A stretch of 60,999 bases of DNA from a virus: positions 1 through 60,999 of the IMG/VR virus record IMGVR_UViG_3300044568_003707. One strand, 5' to 3'. A model generated the notes under the pieces. The model saw only the letters and a program-made list of their open reading frames with translations. It did not search any database and had not been told where the DNA came from. Positions 45,014 to 54,398 of the stretch are shown one piece after another. How positions within the stretch are numbered: position 1 is the stretch's first letter; each line of letters begins with the position of its first letter. Position numbers and translations under genes: made by a program.

Positions 45014-45098
45014 AAAGTAGTTTTTATATATTAATTTGATTTCTTATATATACGGAATGTTATTTTCATATATATGTATATAGGAAAAACAACAACAT

Positions 45099-45308
45099 AT
45101 GAAACTAAAATCAAATCACGAAACATCTTTTACCTCAATTCACATTTTTAAAGACAAATATACTTCATTCAAAGAAGCTGGTGTAAGTAGCGGCATGACA
45201 CTGCAAAAGTTAGTCAATCGTTGTGTATATCTATACACCAATGATGCTGATTTCAAAAAGAAAATTGACGACACAAATGCTTTACAAATTAGCGGCAGTG
45301 CATTTTAA
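45099..45308 (+). CDS. small ribbon-helix-helix-like protein
   Basis: 69 aa. A short beta segment (TSFTSIHIFKDKY) is followed by two helices (TSFKEAGVSSGMTLQKLVNR, then CVYLYTNDADFKKKI), the order of an RHH DNA-binding fold. Resembles the small ORF at 46765. Possibly a regulator. Function inferred. Confidence 0.5.
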   Translation: MKLKSNHETSFTSIHIFKDKYTSFKEAGVSSGMTLQKLVNRCVYLYTNDADFKKKIDDTNALQISGSAF

Positions 45309-45351
45309 TAATTTGACAATAATCAAATTTAAAACATACTAAATTTTATAT

Positions 45352-45927
45352 ATGAATAATGGTTATATTCCTCAAAAAGACAGAAAGAAAATTATACTAC
45401 TTTGCGATGATTTGCGTATGCATTCGGGTGTGGCCACCGTTGCACGTGAGTTCGTGACGGGATTAGCTGGTAAGTATAATTGGGTTCAAATCGCTGGCTC
45501 TGTTCAACATCCAGAAAAGGGAAAGATAATAAATTTGGACGGTGCAGTAAATAACAGTGCTGGTATCAGCGATGCATATGTTCGTTTATATCCAGTGGAT
45601 GGCTATGGCAATCCCGAAATATTGAACGAAGTCATCAAACTTGAAAAGCCAGATGCATTGATGCATTTTACTGATCCTCGTTTTTGGGGCTGGTTGTATC
45701 AAATGGAACGTGAGCTTCGTCAAAAGATGCCAATCGCATACCTAAATATATGGGATGACGTACCATACCCAATGTATAATAGAGCATTTTATGAATCGTG
45801 CGATTTGCTGATGGCCATCAGCAAGCAGACATATAACATAAATAAATGGGTAATGGGACCGGAAAATTGTCGCACGGTTGACGGAGAATTTCTAAAAGAC
45901 GGCACATTTGTTCAATATAAAAAGTAA
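45352..45927 (+). CDS. glycosyltransferase, N-terminal fragment
   Basis: 191 aa. IILLCDDLRMHSGVATVARE is the N-terminal Rossmann entry of a GT-B enzyme; KPDALMHFTDPRFWGW and IAYLNIWDDVPYPMYNR follow. It stops at FVQYKK, where an endonuclease block begins. The C-terminal half continues at 46920 (IHYVPHGINTKTF). Together about 510 aa, the length of an intact enzyme, so the gene is split by insertion. Whether the halves still work together is unknown. Confidence 0.82.
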   Translation: MNNGYIPQKDRKKIILLCDDLRMHSGVATVAREFVTGLAGKYNWVQIAGSVQHPEKGKIINLDGAVNNSAGISDAYVRLYPVDGYGNPEILNEVIKLEKPDALMHFTDPRFWGWLYQMERELRQKMPIAYLNIWDDVPYPMYNRAFYESCDLLMAISKQTYNINKWVMGPENCRTVDGEFLKDGTFVQYKK

Positions 45928-45930
45928 ATT

Positions 45931-45965
45931 ATTCATTTTTATTCATTTTTATTCATTTTTATTCA
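45931..45965 (+). repeat. short tandem repeat at the insertion boundary
   Basis: ATTCATTTTT repeated three times plus ATTCA, directly after the split point and before the endonuclease start. Confidence 0.8.
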
Positions 45966-45986
45966 CATTGTTTCATATTTATTTGT

Positions 45987-46784
45987 ATGAAAAGACGACC
46001 AAAATTTGACGAAGATATTAAAACCGAATTTTTTAAATCATGTCCATCTTGTGGCAAACGTATAAATTATAGAAAAAAATTAACATTATATTGTTCTCAT
46101 AAACAAAATTCTAAATGTAAAAAATGTAGAACTCTGCAAATGGCGGAAAAAATAAAAGGTAGAACTTGGAGTTGGTCGCGAGATGAATCTAAAAAAAAAT
46201 GTGCAGAATCTCACAAAAAATCGGAAGTATGGATCAGTTCTATGAACACTGTGGAATACAAGAATCGTCAAAGTGAAACAAAATCTGGAAAAAATAATTA
46301 TATGTTTGGAAAAAAACATGACGAACTGTCGTTGGAAAAAATAAGAGTTGCTACCAAAAATAGAATGAAAGATCCAAACCAACGAGAAAATCTGAGAAAC
46401 CACAGACTTGGTCAATTGGAAAAATCAAACACCTATCCCGCATATAATAAAACTGCTTGTGAGTTTTTTAACATTCTTAATGAAAAATTAAACATGACTG
46501 GAAAACACGCACTAAACGGAGGAGAGTTGCGTATATGCGGTTACTCGGTTGATTATTACGATACTTCAAAAAATTTAGTAATTGAATGGGATGAAGAAAA
46601 ACACTATAAAGCGGGTAATCTAATTGATAAGGATATAAAACGACAAACTCGAATCATGGAAGAAATAAACTGTAAATTTTACAGAATTCGTCAAAAAACA
46701 AAAAGTGTATCAAAAATTGATACGTTACCTGAAAATTTTACAAATGAAATAGGAGATATTCTAAATGAAAACTATAAAAAGTGA
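45987..46784 (+). CDS. homing endonuclease with zinc ribbon, NUMOD3-like and Vsr/EDxHD-like domain
   Basis: 265 aa. The N-terminal zinc ribbon uses CPSCGK and CKKC. The middle has NUMOD3-like motifs (KNNYMFGKKHDELSLEKIR). The C-terminal part, GYSVDYYDTSKNLVIEWDE then KRQTRIMEEINCKFYRIR, resembles Vsr-like and other PD-(D/E)XK-derived homing nucleases. It interrupts the glycosyltransferase gene, its likely homing target. Lower GC and more Lys than the surrounding genes. Confidence 0.78.
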   Translation: MKRRPKFDEDIKTEFFKSCPSCGKRINYRKKLTLYCSHKQNSKCKKCRTLQMAEKIKGRTWSWSRDESKKKCAESHKKSEVWISSMNTVEYKNRQSETKSGKNNYMFGKKHDELSLEKIRVATKNRMKDPNQRENLRNHRLGQLEKSNTYPAYNKTACEFFNILNEKLNMTGKHALNGGELRICGYSVDYYDTSKNLVIEWDEEKHYKAGNLIDKDIKRQTRIMEEINCKFYRIRQKTKSVSKIDTLPENFTNEIGDILNENYKK

Positions 46785-46923
46785 ACGGCGGGTTGTAAAT
46801 ATACCCCATGATGAATTCAATATCATAAAAAAATATTGTCAAGAAAATGCTTTAAATATGCCAAAATGGTTGACAAAACTTGCAATTGATTTCATAATAA
46901 AAGAATCCAAATATACAAAATGA
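46765..46923 (+). CDS. small RHH-like protein linked to the endonuclease
   Basis: 52 aa, MKTIKSERRVVNIPHDEFNI then NALNMPKWLTKLAIDFIIK: beta strand plus two helices, as in ribbon-helix-helix regulators. Overlaps the endonuclease end by 20 bp and the next start by 4 bp. Probably carried with the homing element; may regulate it. Confidence 0.5.
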   Translation: MKTIKSERRVVNIPHDEFNIIKKYCQENALNMPKWLTKLAIDFIIKESKYTK

Positions 46924-47879
46924 CTAAAACTCTAATACACTATGTGCCACATGGCATCAATACAAAAACGTTCAAGCCATTGACAAGTGAGTCTGAACTA
47001 AAAGAACTGAATGTGGTAAAAAAGCAATTATTCAAGAAAGATTATAACTATGTTATTTTTTATAACAATCGTAACATTCGTCGCAAGCAAACCAGCACAA
47101 TCATGCTTGCTTATAGAAACTTCTGCGATAATTTAACCAAAGAAGAAGCATCCAAATGTGTATTGTTTATGCATACTCCTCCACTGGATGATGCGGGTAC
47201 CGACTTGTTGGCATGTAAGACCGCTTTCTGTCCCGATTATGATGTCGTTTTCAGTACTGACAAGATCATGCCAGATCGTCTAAATCAGTACTATAATATT
47301 TCCGATGTTACAATCAATCTTTCTGATAATGAGGGATTTGGACTTGGAACGGCGGAAAGTATCGCCGCTGGCACACCCATTATCGTAACAGTAACCGGCG
47401 GTTTGCAAGATCAATGTGGATTTACAGATGAAAATGGTAATCCTGTGGAGTTTGATACAAACTGGGGAACCAATGCGGATGGTAGATACAAGAACCACGG
47501 AACTTGGGTTACTCCAATATTTCCCGGTGCAAGAATGGTACAAGGCAGTATTCCAACTCCATATATTCTCGCAGATTATGCTCGTTGGGAAGATGCTGCT
47601 GTAGCAATGATGCACTGGTATGAAGTTGGTCGTGAAAATCGCAAAGATCGTGGTCTCAAAGGTCGTGAATGGCTCATGAGTCCAGAAGGATTGAGTTCCG
47701 ATAGAATGTGTGAAACTATGGCAGTTGGTATCGACAATATGTTGTCAAACTGGAAAGGCAGAGAACGCTTCAACATTCATCGCCAAGATGAATATGTTGG
47801 GCACAACATGCCAAACAAGAGTCTTGGATTCATTCTACCAAAGATTGACAGAACAGAAGCAAAAAATAAATTCAACTAA
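46920..47879 (+). CDS. glycosyltransferase, C-terminal fragment (GT4-like)
   Basis: 319 aa. It starts MTKTLIHYVPHGINTKTFKP, mid-domain for a GT-B enzyme. VIFYNNRNIRRKQTSTIMLA and SDNEGFGLGTAESIAAGTPI carry the nucleotide-sugar-binding Glu (EGFGLGTAES). It is the continuation of the fragment at 45352. The new ATG arises at the insertion edge by ATGA overlap with the small RHH-like gene. Confidence 0.85.
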   Translation: MTKTLIHYVPHGINTKTFKPLTSESELKELNVVKKQLFKKDYNYVIFYNNRNIRRKQTSTIMLAYRNFCDNLTKEEASKCVLFMHTPPLDDAGTDLLACKTAFCPDYDVVFSTDKIMPDRLNQYYNISDVTINLSDNEGFGLGTAESIAAGTPIIVTVTGGLQDQCGFTDENGNPVEFDTNWGTNADGRYKNHGTWVTPIFPGARMVQGSIPTPYILADYARWEDAAVAMMHWYEVGRENRKDRGLKGREWLMSPEGLSSDRMCETMAVGIDNMLSNWKGRERFNIHRQDEYVGHNMPNKSLGFILPKIDRTEAKNKFN

Positions 47880-47892
47880 ACTAAAAAATATT

Positions 47893-48084
47893 ATGGCTAA
47901 ACCACTAACTAAAGAAGAAGCAAAAGCAAAAGTATACGAGCTAACAAAACAGCTCGCTGAAATCAAGAAGGAGAAGAAGTCTGCAAATGTTGATTTCAAA
48001 GACCGCATCAATGATGTAGAAAATGAAATTGAAGCAATCATTGCTGAACAAGAAGACCAGAATACGGCTGGAACAACTCCGTAA
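47893..48084 (+). CDS. small coiled-coil protein
   Basis: 63 aa, MAKPLTKEEAKAKVYELTKQ with heptad-like Leu/Ile/Val spacing and an acidic end. Lies between two glycosyltransferase genes. Possibly a partner or chaperone; not recognised. Confidence 0.55.
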   Translation: MAKPLTKEEAKAKVYELTKQLAEIKKEKKSANVDFKDRINDVENEIEAIIAEQEDQNTAGTTP

Positions 48085-48105
48085 TAATAAAATAAAGGTT
48101 ATATA

Positions 48106-49407
48106 ATGAGTAATGAAATAAAACCTGTATGTGTAATCCAAGGACCAGTAGCATCTCGAAGTGGCTATGGCGATCACATGAGACAAATTTGTGATGCACT
48201 AATCAACAGTAACAAGTTTGATGTAAAGATCATTCCTATGCGTTGGGGTGTATGTCCAAACACCATGCTTGATGATGAAAATGCTCCAATGGTGAAAGAA
48301 ATCAAGAGCAGAATAATCAATCAACTATCAGCACAGCCAGAGTTGTTTATTCAAGTATCTATTCCCAATGAATTCAGACCAATTGGTAAGTATAATATTG
48401 GCGTAACTGCTGGTATTGAAAGTACAATTCCAAAGGCTGAATGGATTGAAGGAATGAACAGAATGAATCTAAACATTGTTCCATCCAACTTCGCCAAAGA
48501 AGGTTTTGTGAAGGCAAATTATACAAAGAAACATGAAAATGGTACAGAAGAAAAGGTTGTACTAAACAAGCCAATCGAAGTTGCGTTTGAGGGTGTTGAT
48601 GTAAATATCTACAAAAAGACAAGCGAACCTTCCGCTGAAATTGACACTGCCATTGATGCCATTGCAGAAGACTTCTGTTATTTGTTTGTTGGTCATTGGC
48701 TACAAGGAGACTTGGGTGCGGATCGTAAAGATGTTGGAATGCTTATAAAAGTATTCAGTGAAGTGTTCAAGAACAAGAAAAAGAAGCCTGCTCTTATTCT
48801 CAAGACCAGTGGTGCAACATTCAGCAAGATGGATAAAACTGACTTGTTGAAGAAAATCAATGAAATCAGAACTCCATTGACTGGAGACTTGCCAAACATT
48901 TATCTTGTGCATGGTGAGTTGGAACCAAAGGAATTGAATAGACTATACAACCATCCAAAAGTCAAAGCACATGTAAGCTTTACTCACGGTGAAGGATTTG
49001 GTCGTCCATTGCTTGAAGCAACACTGAGCGGAAAGCCATTGCTCACCAGTGGTTGGAGCGGTCATGTTGACTTTTTGTCAGCCGATCTTGCAAACCTGTT
49101 GCCCGGCACATTGGTCAATATTCCACCAAGTGCATGCAACGATTGGCTAATCAAAGAAGCACAATGGTTCAATGTAAACTACAGTGTTGCTGCTCAAAAA
49201 CTGGAAGATATTTTTGATAACTATATCAAGTATATTCCAAATGCAGAAAAACTGCGTCAGCAAAACAGCGAAAAGTTCACACTTGAAGCGGGAAATAAAG
49301 TGTTCATGGACATATTGGACAAGAACTTGCCAGTGTTTGAAAAGAAAGTGGCAATCACTCTACCAAAGTTCAAGAAGATAACAGCACCAACACCGGTCGC
49401 AGGATGA
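48106..49407 (+). CDS. GT4-family glycosyltransferase
   Basis: 433 aa GT-B enzyme. CVIQGPVASRSGYGDHMRQI at the N-terminus, GIESTIPKAEWIEGMNRMN in the middle, and VSFTHGEGFGRPLLEATLSG near residue 285-305 with the EGFGRP motif that binds the sugar nucleotide. Transfers a sugar onto a cell-surface or phage acceptor. The stop overlaps the next start. AAAGG 7 bp before the ATG may serve as a Shine-Dalgarno. Confidence 0.85.
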   Translation: MSNEIKPVCVIQGPVASRSGYGDHMRQICDALINSNKFDVKIIPMRWGVCPNTMLDDENAPMVKEIKSRIINQLSAQPELFIQVSIPNEFRPIGKYNIGVTAGIESTIPKAEWIEGMNRMNLNIVPSNFAKEGFVKANYTKKHENGTEEKVVLNKPIEVAFEGVDVNIYKKTSEPSAEIDTAIDAIAEDFCYLFVGHWLQGDLGADRKDVGMLIKVFSEVFKNKKKKPALILKTSGATFSKMDKTDLLKKINEIRTPLTGDLPNIYLVHGELEPKELNRLYNHPKVKAHVSFTHGEGFGRPLLEATLSGKPLLTSGWSGHVDFLSADLANLLPGTLVNIPPSACNDWLIKEAQWFNVNYSVAAQKLEDIFDNYIKYIPNAEKLRQQNSEKFTLEAGNKVFMDILDKNLPVFEKKVAITLPKFKKITAPTPVAG

Positions 49408-50084
49408 AAATCAGTTATTTAGTAACTTGCAAGAATGAGACACTTGAGCTTCTGCAACTGATTGAGAAGCTCAAGACTCATATAGATTTTGTTGCCCCAA
49501 ACGATGAAGTTGTTGTATTGGACGATTTTTCGGATAATGAAGACACCAAGAAAATTCTTGCCAAAGCAAAAAGTTATGGGTTCACTGTTGTTCAACATGC
49601 ACTAAACAAAAATTTTGCTGAACATAAAAATTATGGCAGCAAGCGTTGTGTGGGCGACTTCGTATGTCAAATCGACGCTGATGAATATTTGTTTCCAAAT
49701 CTGTTGAACAATATGCACGAAATCATTGATTCAAATCCAACGGTTGAATTGTATAGAGTTCCAAGAGTCAATATTGTACGAGGTGCCACAGACAATGATG
49801 CCAGAAACTGGGGATGGCATATATCAAAATTACCGGAATTTGGTGACTTGCCTATTATAAATTGGAATTCAGGAGATTATCAATCTCGTATTTATAAAAA
49901 TAGTTTAAGAATACAATGGCACAAGCCATTGCACGAAACAATCATAGGAGCATCTATTGTGGCACATCTTCCAAAAGAAGTTGATTATGCCATTATTCAT
50001 GACAAAACGATTGACAGGCAGAGAGCACAAAATATTAGATATAATACAGAGTGGAGCGAAAAAGAAAATCGTGGGATTGGCTAA
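49404..50084 (+). CDS. GT2-family glycosyltransferase
   Basis: 226 aa GT-A enzyme. SYLVTCKNETLELLQLIEKL, DEVVVLDDFSDNEDT and VCQIDADEYLFPNLLNNM, whose DAD is the metal-binding DxD. Short for the family and lacking extra C-terminal domains. It ends near the homing pair at 50126-51257. Probably modifies a glycan with its neighbours. Confidence 0.83.
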   Translation: MKISYLVTCKNETLELLQLIEKLKTHIDFVAPNDEVVVLDDFSDNEDTKKILAKAKSYGFTVVQHALNKNFAEHKNYGSKRCVGDFVCQIDADEYLFPNLLNNMHEIIDSNPTVELYRVPRVNIVRGATDNDARNWGWHISKLPEFGDLPIINWNSGDYQSRIYKNSLRIQWHKPLHETIIGASIVAHLPKEVDYAIIHDKTIDRQRAQNIRYNTEWSEKENRGIG

Positions 50085-50125
50085 AATAGTTTATCGTTTG
50101 GTGTTTATCGTTTATATTTATTGAT

Positions 50126-50275
50126 ATGGGCAGAAAATCATTAAATAGAACATATGGGCAGGTTCTTGAAATTAAGAGACAATTGGCTCTTTCTTACTAC
50201 AAGAATAATAGAGATGTTATCAACGAAAAACGCAGAAAGAAATATCAACAATTAAAAATGGAATCGCTGAAATAA
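50126..50275 (+). CDS. small basic MGRK-type protein preceding a GIY-YIG gene
   Basis: 49 aa, MGRKSLNRTYGQVLEIKRQL then YYKNNRDVINEKRRKKY. It closely matches the 46-aa ORF at 56691 (MGRKKLNRT, YYYKNREEINKLRMQKY), which also precedes an endonuclease. Probably a DNA-binding or NUMOD-like partner that travels with homing endonucleases. Stop is 1 bp before the next ATG. Confidence 0.6.
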   Translation: MGRKSLNRTYGQVLEIKRQLALSYYKNNRDVINEKRRKKYQQLKMESLK

Positions 50276-50276
50276 T

Positions 50277-51257
50277 ATGAACATATGCTCATTTAATTCT
50301 ATCCCCTGTTTTGACGGCGATAAGTTTTGTGGTAACGCTGAAAGAAACGTTGTATATTTGTGGACGTGTTTAGACAATCCATGTTACGTTGGAATAACAA
50401 AAAATCTTATCCATGAAAGAATAAATGATCATTTAACAACGTGTATTCCAAAATTATTCCTGTTTCAAGAAAAATTACGAAATAATCCTGTAAACTTCAA
50501 ATGTTATATTATAGATAAGAATGACGATTATAGCGAATTATTACGACTGGAAACGTTCTACATCAAAAAATATAATACATTGGTTGACACAAACCCCGAG
50601 TGGGGATATAACCTAACCGTAGGTGGGCAGGGAGCAAATGTTTCCGAACAGACAAAGGAAAAAATATCAAAGTCTCGCAAGAAAAGGTTTGAGTCGGTAA
50701 CGGGAGATTTGGAAAGAGAAAAAATGTCAAATACGGCATTGAAGTTTTTTGCAAGTGACCGTGGGAGAGTGGCAAAAGAAAAAATATCCAATGCATCTAA
50801 AGGAAGAAAATTGCCGATTGCTCAGTGTGAACTTATATCACAATCAAAAAAACATTTATTTGCTACTGACGAAGGAGATGAGACTAGAAAAAAATTATCA
50901 ATCGCAAACACCGGAAAAACGCATAGTAAAGAAACACGCATAAAATTATCAATTATAAATACGGGAAAGAAACGTTCAAATGAAACTAAATCTAAAATGT
51001 CAGTCTCCCGATTAGGAAAGAGACTTCCAGACGAATGGAAAACAAATATATCTAATGGAAGAACGGGAATGTCATTTAATGATGATCATAAAAAATCTTT
51101 GTCAACCGCTACAACATTATTCTGGAAAAAGGAAAAAGGAAAATATAAAAACGAAGAAGACTGTCGGGAAGCAATGAGAATTAGGATGACCAAAGTGTCA
51201 GCCGCGCGATGGGGAAACAAAAATTGGTCAATAAAAGCCAATATGGGACAAGGATAA
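50277..51257 (+). CDS. GIY-YIG homing endonuclease with NUMOD3 repeats
   Basis: 326 aa. The GIY-YIG core is VVYLWTCLDNPCYVGITKN with Arg in HERINDH, Glu in LRLETFYI and GYNLTVGGQG. At least five NUMOD3-type units follow (EQTKEKISKSRKK, SKETRIKLSIINTGK, SNETKSKMSVSRLGK and others). Inserted between two glycosyltransferase genes with the small MGRK-type gene. High family confidence. Confidence 0.9.
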   Translation: MNICSFNSIPCFDGDKFCGNAERNVVYLWTCLDNPCYVGITKNLIHERINDHLTTCIPKLFLFQEKLRNNPVNFKCYIIDKNDDYSELLRLETFYIKKYNTLVDTNPEWGYNLTVGGQGANVSEQTKEKISKSRKKRFESVTGDLEREKMSNTALKFFASDRGRVAKEKISNASKGRKLPIAQCELISQSKKHLFATDEGDETRKKLSIANTGKTHSKETRIKLSIINTGKKRSNETKSKMSVSRLGKRLPDEWKTNISNGRTGMSFNDDHKKSLSTATTLFWKKEKGKYKNEEDCREAMRIRMTKVSAARWGNKNWSIKANMGQG

Positions 51258-52198
51258 TGAAAATTGGACTGCACGCACCAGCAATAGATGACCGTGGCAA
51301 TGGTACTGTAATGTATGATTATGCGCATGCACTGAGAAATGTGTTGGGGTACGAACCCGTAATAATAAGTTCAGCGGCAAAATCCACACACGTAGAATCT
51401 AGATTTTCCGAATTTAAATGTTGTCTATATGAAAATATGTCGGCGGAAATACCGAACATAGTAGACAAAGAAAAGATTGATGTACTTTACATGACTCGTG
51501 CCGGTGGAAATGAATTTTTTCCCACCAACTGTAAAACCGCAATACATTGTGTGTTTAGTATGCAGGAACCGCATGGAACAGTGTATGCAGGAGTGAGCGA
51601 ATGGTTGGCTAAATATTTCAAAAAGGAACTGTGGGTTCCTCATATCATAAATCTACCAAAAACAAATGAAACTCTACATGATGATTTAGGTGTACCTAAA
51701 AGTGCCTTTGTGATTGGTAGAGTGGGCGGTTATAATCAATTCGATGTGAAAGATGCGCAGGTGGCGGTTCAGCGCGCACTCGTCGCCAGAAATGATTTGT
51801 GGGCAATTTTCTTAAATACCAAGCCATTTGTGGAACATCCACGCGCATTATTCATACCATTCAATCCAAGTAATTTATACAAAAGTAAGTTTATCAACAC
51901 ATGCGATGCCATGATACACGCACGTTCGGACGGAGAAACTTTTGGATTGGCGATTGGAGAATTTTCATCATTCAACAAGCCTGTATTCACTTATGATGCA
52001 CCATATTGGTGGTATATGCGAGCACACATTGATATGCTCGGAGACAAGGCTTTGACATATAAAAATAAAGAAGAGCTGCTTTCGTATTTATTACAAATTG
52101 ACAAACAGTATGTCAATGATGTAGACTGGGATTGTTATTCAATCAAATTCTCACCACAGAATGTTATAAACAAATTCGACGCGGTGTATATAAAATAA
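51257..52198 (+). CDS. glycosyltransferase (GT4-like)
   Basis: 313 aa. MKIGLHAPAIDDRGNGTVMY opens a Rossmann fold; VIGRVGGYNQFDVKDAQVAV and MIHARSDGETFGLAIGEFSS carry the expected GT-B acceptor/donor elements (ETFGLAIGE). The C-terminus ends FDAVYIK. ATG at 51257 overlaps the endonuclease stop (TAATG). Part of the glycan operon. Confidence 0.8.
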   Translation: MKIGLHAPAIDDRGNGTVMYDYAHALRNVLGYEPVIISSAAKSTHVESRFSEFKCCLYENMSAEIPNIVDKEKIDVLYMTRAGGNEFFPTNCKTAIHCVFSMQEPHGTVYAGVSEWLAKYFKKELWVPHIINLPKTNETLHDDLGVPKSAFVIGRVGGYNQFDVKDAQVAVQRALVARNDLWAIFLNTKPFVEHPRALFIPFNPSNLYKSKFINTCDAMIHARSDGETFGLAIGEFSSFNKPVFTYDAPYWWYMRAHIDMLGDKALTYKNKEELLSYLLQIDKQYVNDVDWDCYSIKFSPQNVINKFDAVYIK

Positions 52199-53011
52199 AT
52201 GCCAAATATAATAGAAGCAAAACATGGAAAATTCTTAGTGCTTCCCAACGACTCACTGGGCAAAGCTTTGATTGAAAATCGTGACTTTGAACCTCACTTT
52301 TACAATGTGGTCAAGAATATAGTGAAAGACGGAGACACTTGTTTGGATTGTGGAGCCAATCTTGGATATCATACCGTGACATTGTCAAAGTTAGTTGGGC
52401 GTACTGGAAAAGTAATTTCGTTTGAGCCATTGAGAATAATTTATCAACAATTGAATGGTAATGTGTTTTTGAACGATTTGAGAAATGTATATTGCCTCAA
52501 TGCGGCTGTTGGTAACGAGCGAAAGTTGATTCAGATGGATTATGTGGATGTGGATGCCACGCAAATAAACATTGGAGCAACAAAAGTTGGTGTTGGTGGC
52601 GACGTTGTTGAAATGGTACGGATTGATGACATAATATCAAATGGCGTATCATTCATGAAAGTTGATGTACAAGGTTCCGAATTACTATTGTTGGCTGGTG
52701 CGGAAACTTTGATCAAGAATTCAAGACCAATAATGTTTGTTGAGGTAGAGAATAATTGGTTGCGTTGCTTCAACGAAAGCTCAGAAAGCTTGTTGAACAA
52801 GCTATTGTCTCTGGACTACATTCTGGCCAGAATCAATACCGATTATCCTTGCGATCATGTTGCTATTCCCAGAGAAAAAAAGCACATGCTTGATATCATC
52901 ATGAAAGATGCTGGATATCCAATTGATATCATAGATGGAAAATCCATACAAATACACTTCAACAGACAATCCCACTCCAACATACTTTATGGAAGCTACA
53001 CAGTAAATTAA
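52199..53011 (+). CDS. FkbM-family methyltransferase
   Basis: 270 aa. SAM-binding loop TCLDCGANLGYHTVTLSKLV, then KVISFEPLRIIYQQL and AAVGNERK. The FkbM-typical VRIDDIISNGVSFMKVDVQG and SELLLLAGAETLI follow. Such enzymes O-methylate sugars or peptides. It starts directly after the previous stop and lies among glycosyltransferases, so sugar methylation is the likely role. Confidence 0.88.
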   Translation: MPNIIEAKHGKFLVLPNDSLGKALIENRDFEPHFYNVVKNIVKDGDTCLDCGANLGYHTVTLSKLVGRTGKVISFEPLRIIYQQLNGNVFLNDLRNVYCLNAAVGNERKLIQMDYVDVDATQINIGATKVGVGGDVVEMVRIDDIISNGVSFMKVDVQGSELLLLAGAETLIKNSRPIMFVEVENNWLRCFNESSESLLNKLLSLDYILARINTDYPCDHVAIPREKKHMLDIIMKDAGYPIDIIDGKSIQIHFNRQSHSNILYGSYTVN

Positions 53012-53013
53012 AT

Positions 53014-53784
53014 ATGAAGAAAATTACTACCATCATAAACTATTGTACGAATGATTATATCTTTTTGAAGTCTTGCATTGACAATGTTCGACCATTTTCA
53101 CATGAAATAATCATACCATACTGCGACCATTTTCATGATGGCACAGAAGAAAACAAGGCACTGCAAGAAAAGTCTGTGCTGGAAAACACAGGTGTTCAAT
53201 TTGTAGAATTTGCTTATGACAGCACCAAGTCTTCGCGTTGGCATTGTAACATTTCTCGTAAAATTGGTATTGAGTTGGCACCAACAGACACAGAGTATTT
53301 TCTTTTTCTGGACACTGATGAAATCGTTGAGTCCAACAAGTTTATTGATTGGGTTAATGAAGAAGAAAAATCGGGTATGCTAGATAGTTATAAAATTGCC
53401 CATTACTGGTATTTCAGAGACTTTAAGTTTCGCAGCCGAACATGGGAAGACAACACGGTGTTTGTGAAGAAGGGTCCAATCACAGAAAATGACGACTTTA
53501 TCTTTCATCAAGAAGAACGCAAAGGAATGTTTTGGTTTGTGCCAATGAATCGTCGCAGGGCAATGACAACATACAATGGTAGTCCATTTGTACATCATTA
53601 CTCATGGGTGCGTTCAAAAGAAGCAATGCTAAAAAAAGTCAGTTGTTGGAGTCACAACAAAGACAAGGACTGGATTTCTTTGGTTCATAAAGAATTTGAG
53701 TTGCCATTCAGAGGAAAAGATGTAATATTTTCAGATAGAGAATATGATATTGTGGAGCCGTATATAAATCTAAAAACAAATTAA
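53014..53784 (+). CDS. GT-A glycosyltransferase-like protein
   Basis: 256 aa. It starts KKITTIINYCTNDYIFLKSC; TEYFLFLDTDEIVESNKFI carries DTDE as the DxD metal motif. The later WVRSKEAMLKKVSCWSHN block is common in GT2-like phage and capsule enzymes. No membrane segment. Starts 3 bp after the FkbM gene; same operon. Sugar specificity unknown. Confidence 0.75.
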   Translation: MKKITTIINYCTNDYIFLKSCIDNVRPFSHEIIIPYCDHFHDGTEENKALQEKSVLENTGVQFVEFAYDSTKSSRWHCNISRKIGIELAPTDTEYFLFLDTDEIVESNKFIDWVNEEEKSGMLDSYKIAHYWYFRDFKFRSRTWEDNTVFVKKGPITENDDFIFHQEERKGMFWFVPMNRRRAMTTYNGSPFVHHYSWVRSKEAMLKKVSCWSHNKDKDWISLVHKEFELPFRGKDVIFSDREYDIVEPYINLKTN

Positions 53785-53787
53785 ACT

Positions 53788-54393
53788 ATGGAGAAAGTGT
53801 ATGTATCATTAGGAGCGGACTGTGGTGGGGCCGGTGCATTGCGAGAGGCTGGCAATAAAACGTTTTCGTTTCCGTTCGATTGGTTGGTGTGCTTTCATTC
53901 TGCACATCTGCCATTTCAACACAACTTTAAGGGATTTTTGGCGGATAGAGTAATGGTGCGATCTCACGAAGTAAATCCAAAGTATGCTATAAAATTTTTC
54001 CACCGAGAACTAATAAAGGACTACGATGTGACTCTGCAAAGAAGAGTTGATAGACTGCTCAAATTTCTCGAAGACTCGGATAAAGAACTGATATTCATCA
54101 GAAGATCGCACGGCGAAGAACATCACATGGAAATGGCAAACTGCGGATGCCTTCCAATGGAAGACATCGACGATGTCAAGGACATCATGTTACTTAAAGA
54201 TATTCTTATTTCAAAGTATCCGAATTTAAAGTTTCGGATAAATTTATTTTTACAGTGCCCTCACTGTAATAAGAATCAACAAGATTTTAACGACGAGCAC
54301 GTCAGCATAAAGGTGTCAACTCAGAAGCATATTAAAGGATTAAACTTGGAGCCTTGGGCCAGAGAGTTCGTCAATTGGGTAAAAACATTATAA
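53788..54393 (+). CDS. DUF1796 papain-like protein
   Basis: 201 aa. VYVSLGADCGGAGALREAGN and FSFPFDWLVCFHSAH match the DUF1796 pattern (SLGxxCxxAxxLRE, then PFDW), predicted as a papain-like cysteine peptidase or related enzyme. The later part, IFIRRSHGEEHHMEMANCGC, has conserved-looking His. These proteins are often found in capsule or lipopolysaccharide clusters. The reaction is unknown. Confidence 0.78.
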   Translation: MEKVYVSLGADCGGAGALREAGNKTFSFPFDWLVCFHSAHLPFQHNFKGFLADRVMVRSHEVNPKYAIKFFHRELIKDYDVTLQRRVDRLLKFLEDSDKELIFIRRSHGEEHHMEMANCGCLPMEDIDDVKDIMLLKDILISKYPNLKFRINLFLQCPHCNKNQQDFNDEHVSIKVSTQKHIKGLNLEPWAREFVNWVKTL

Positions 54394-54398
54394 AAATT

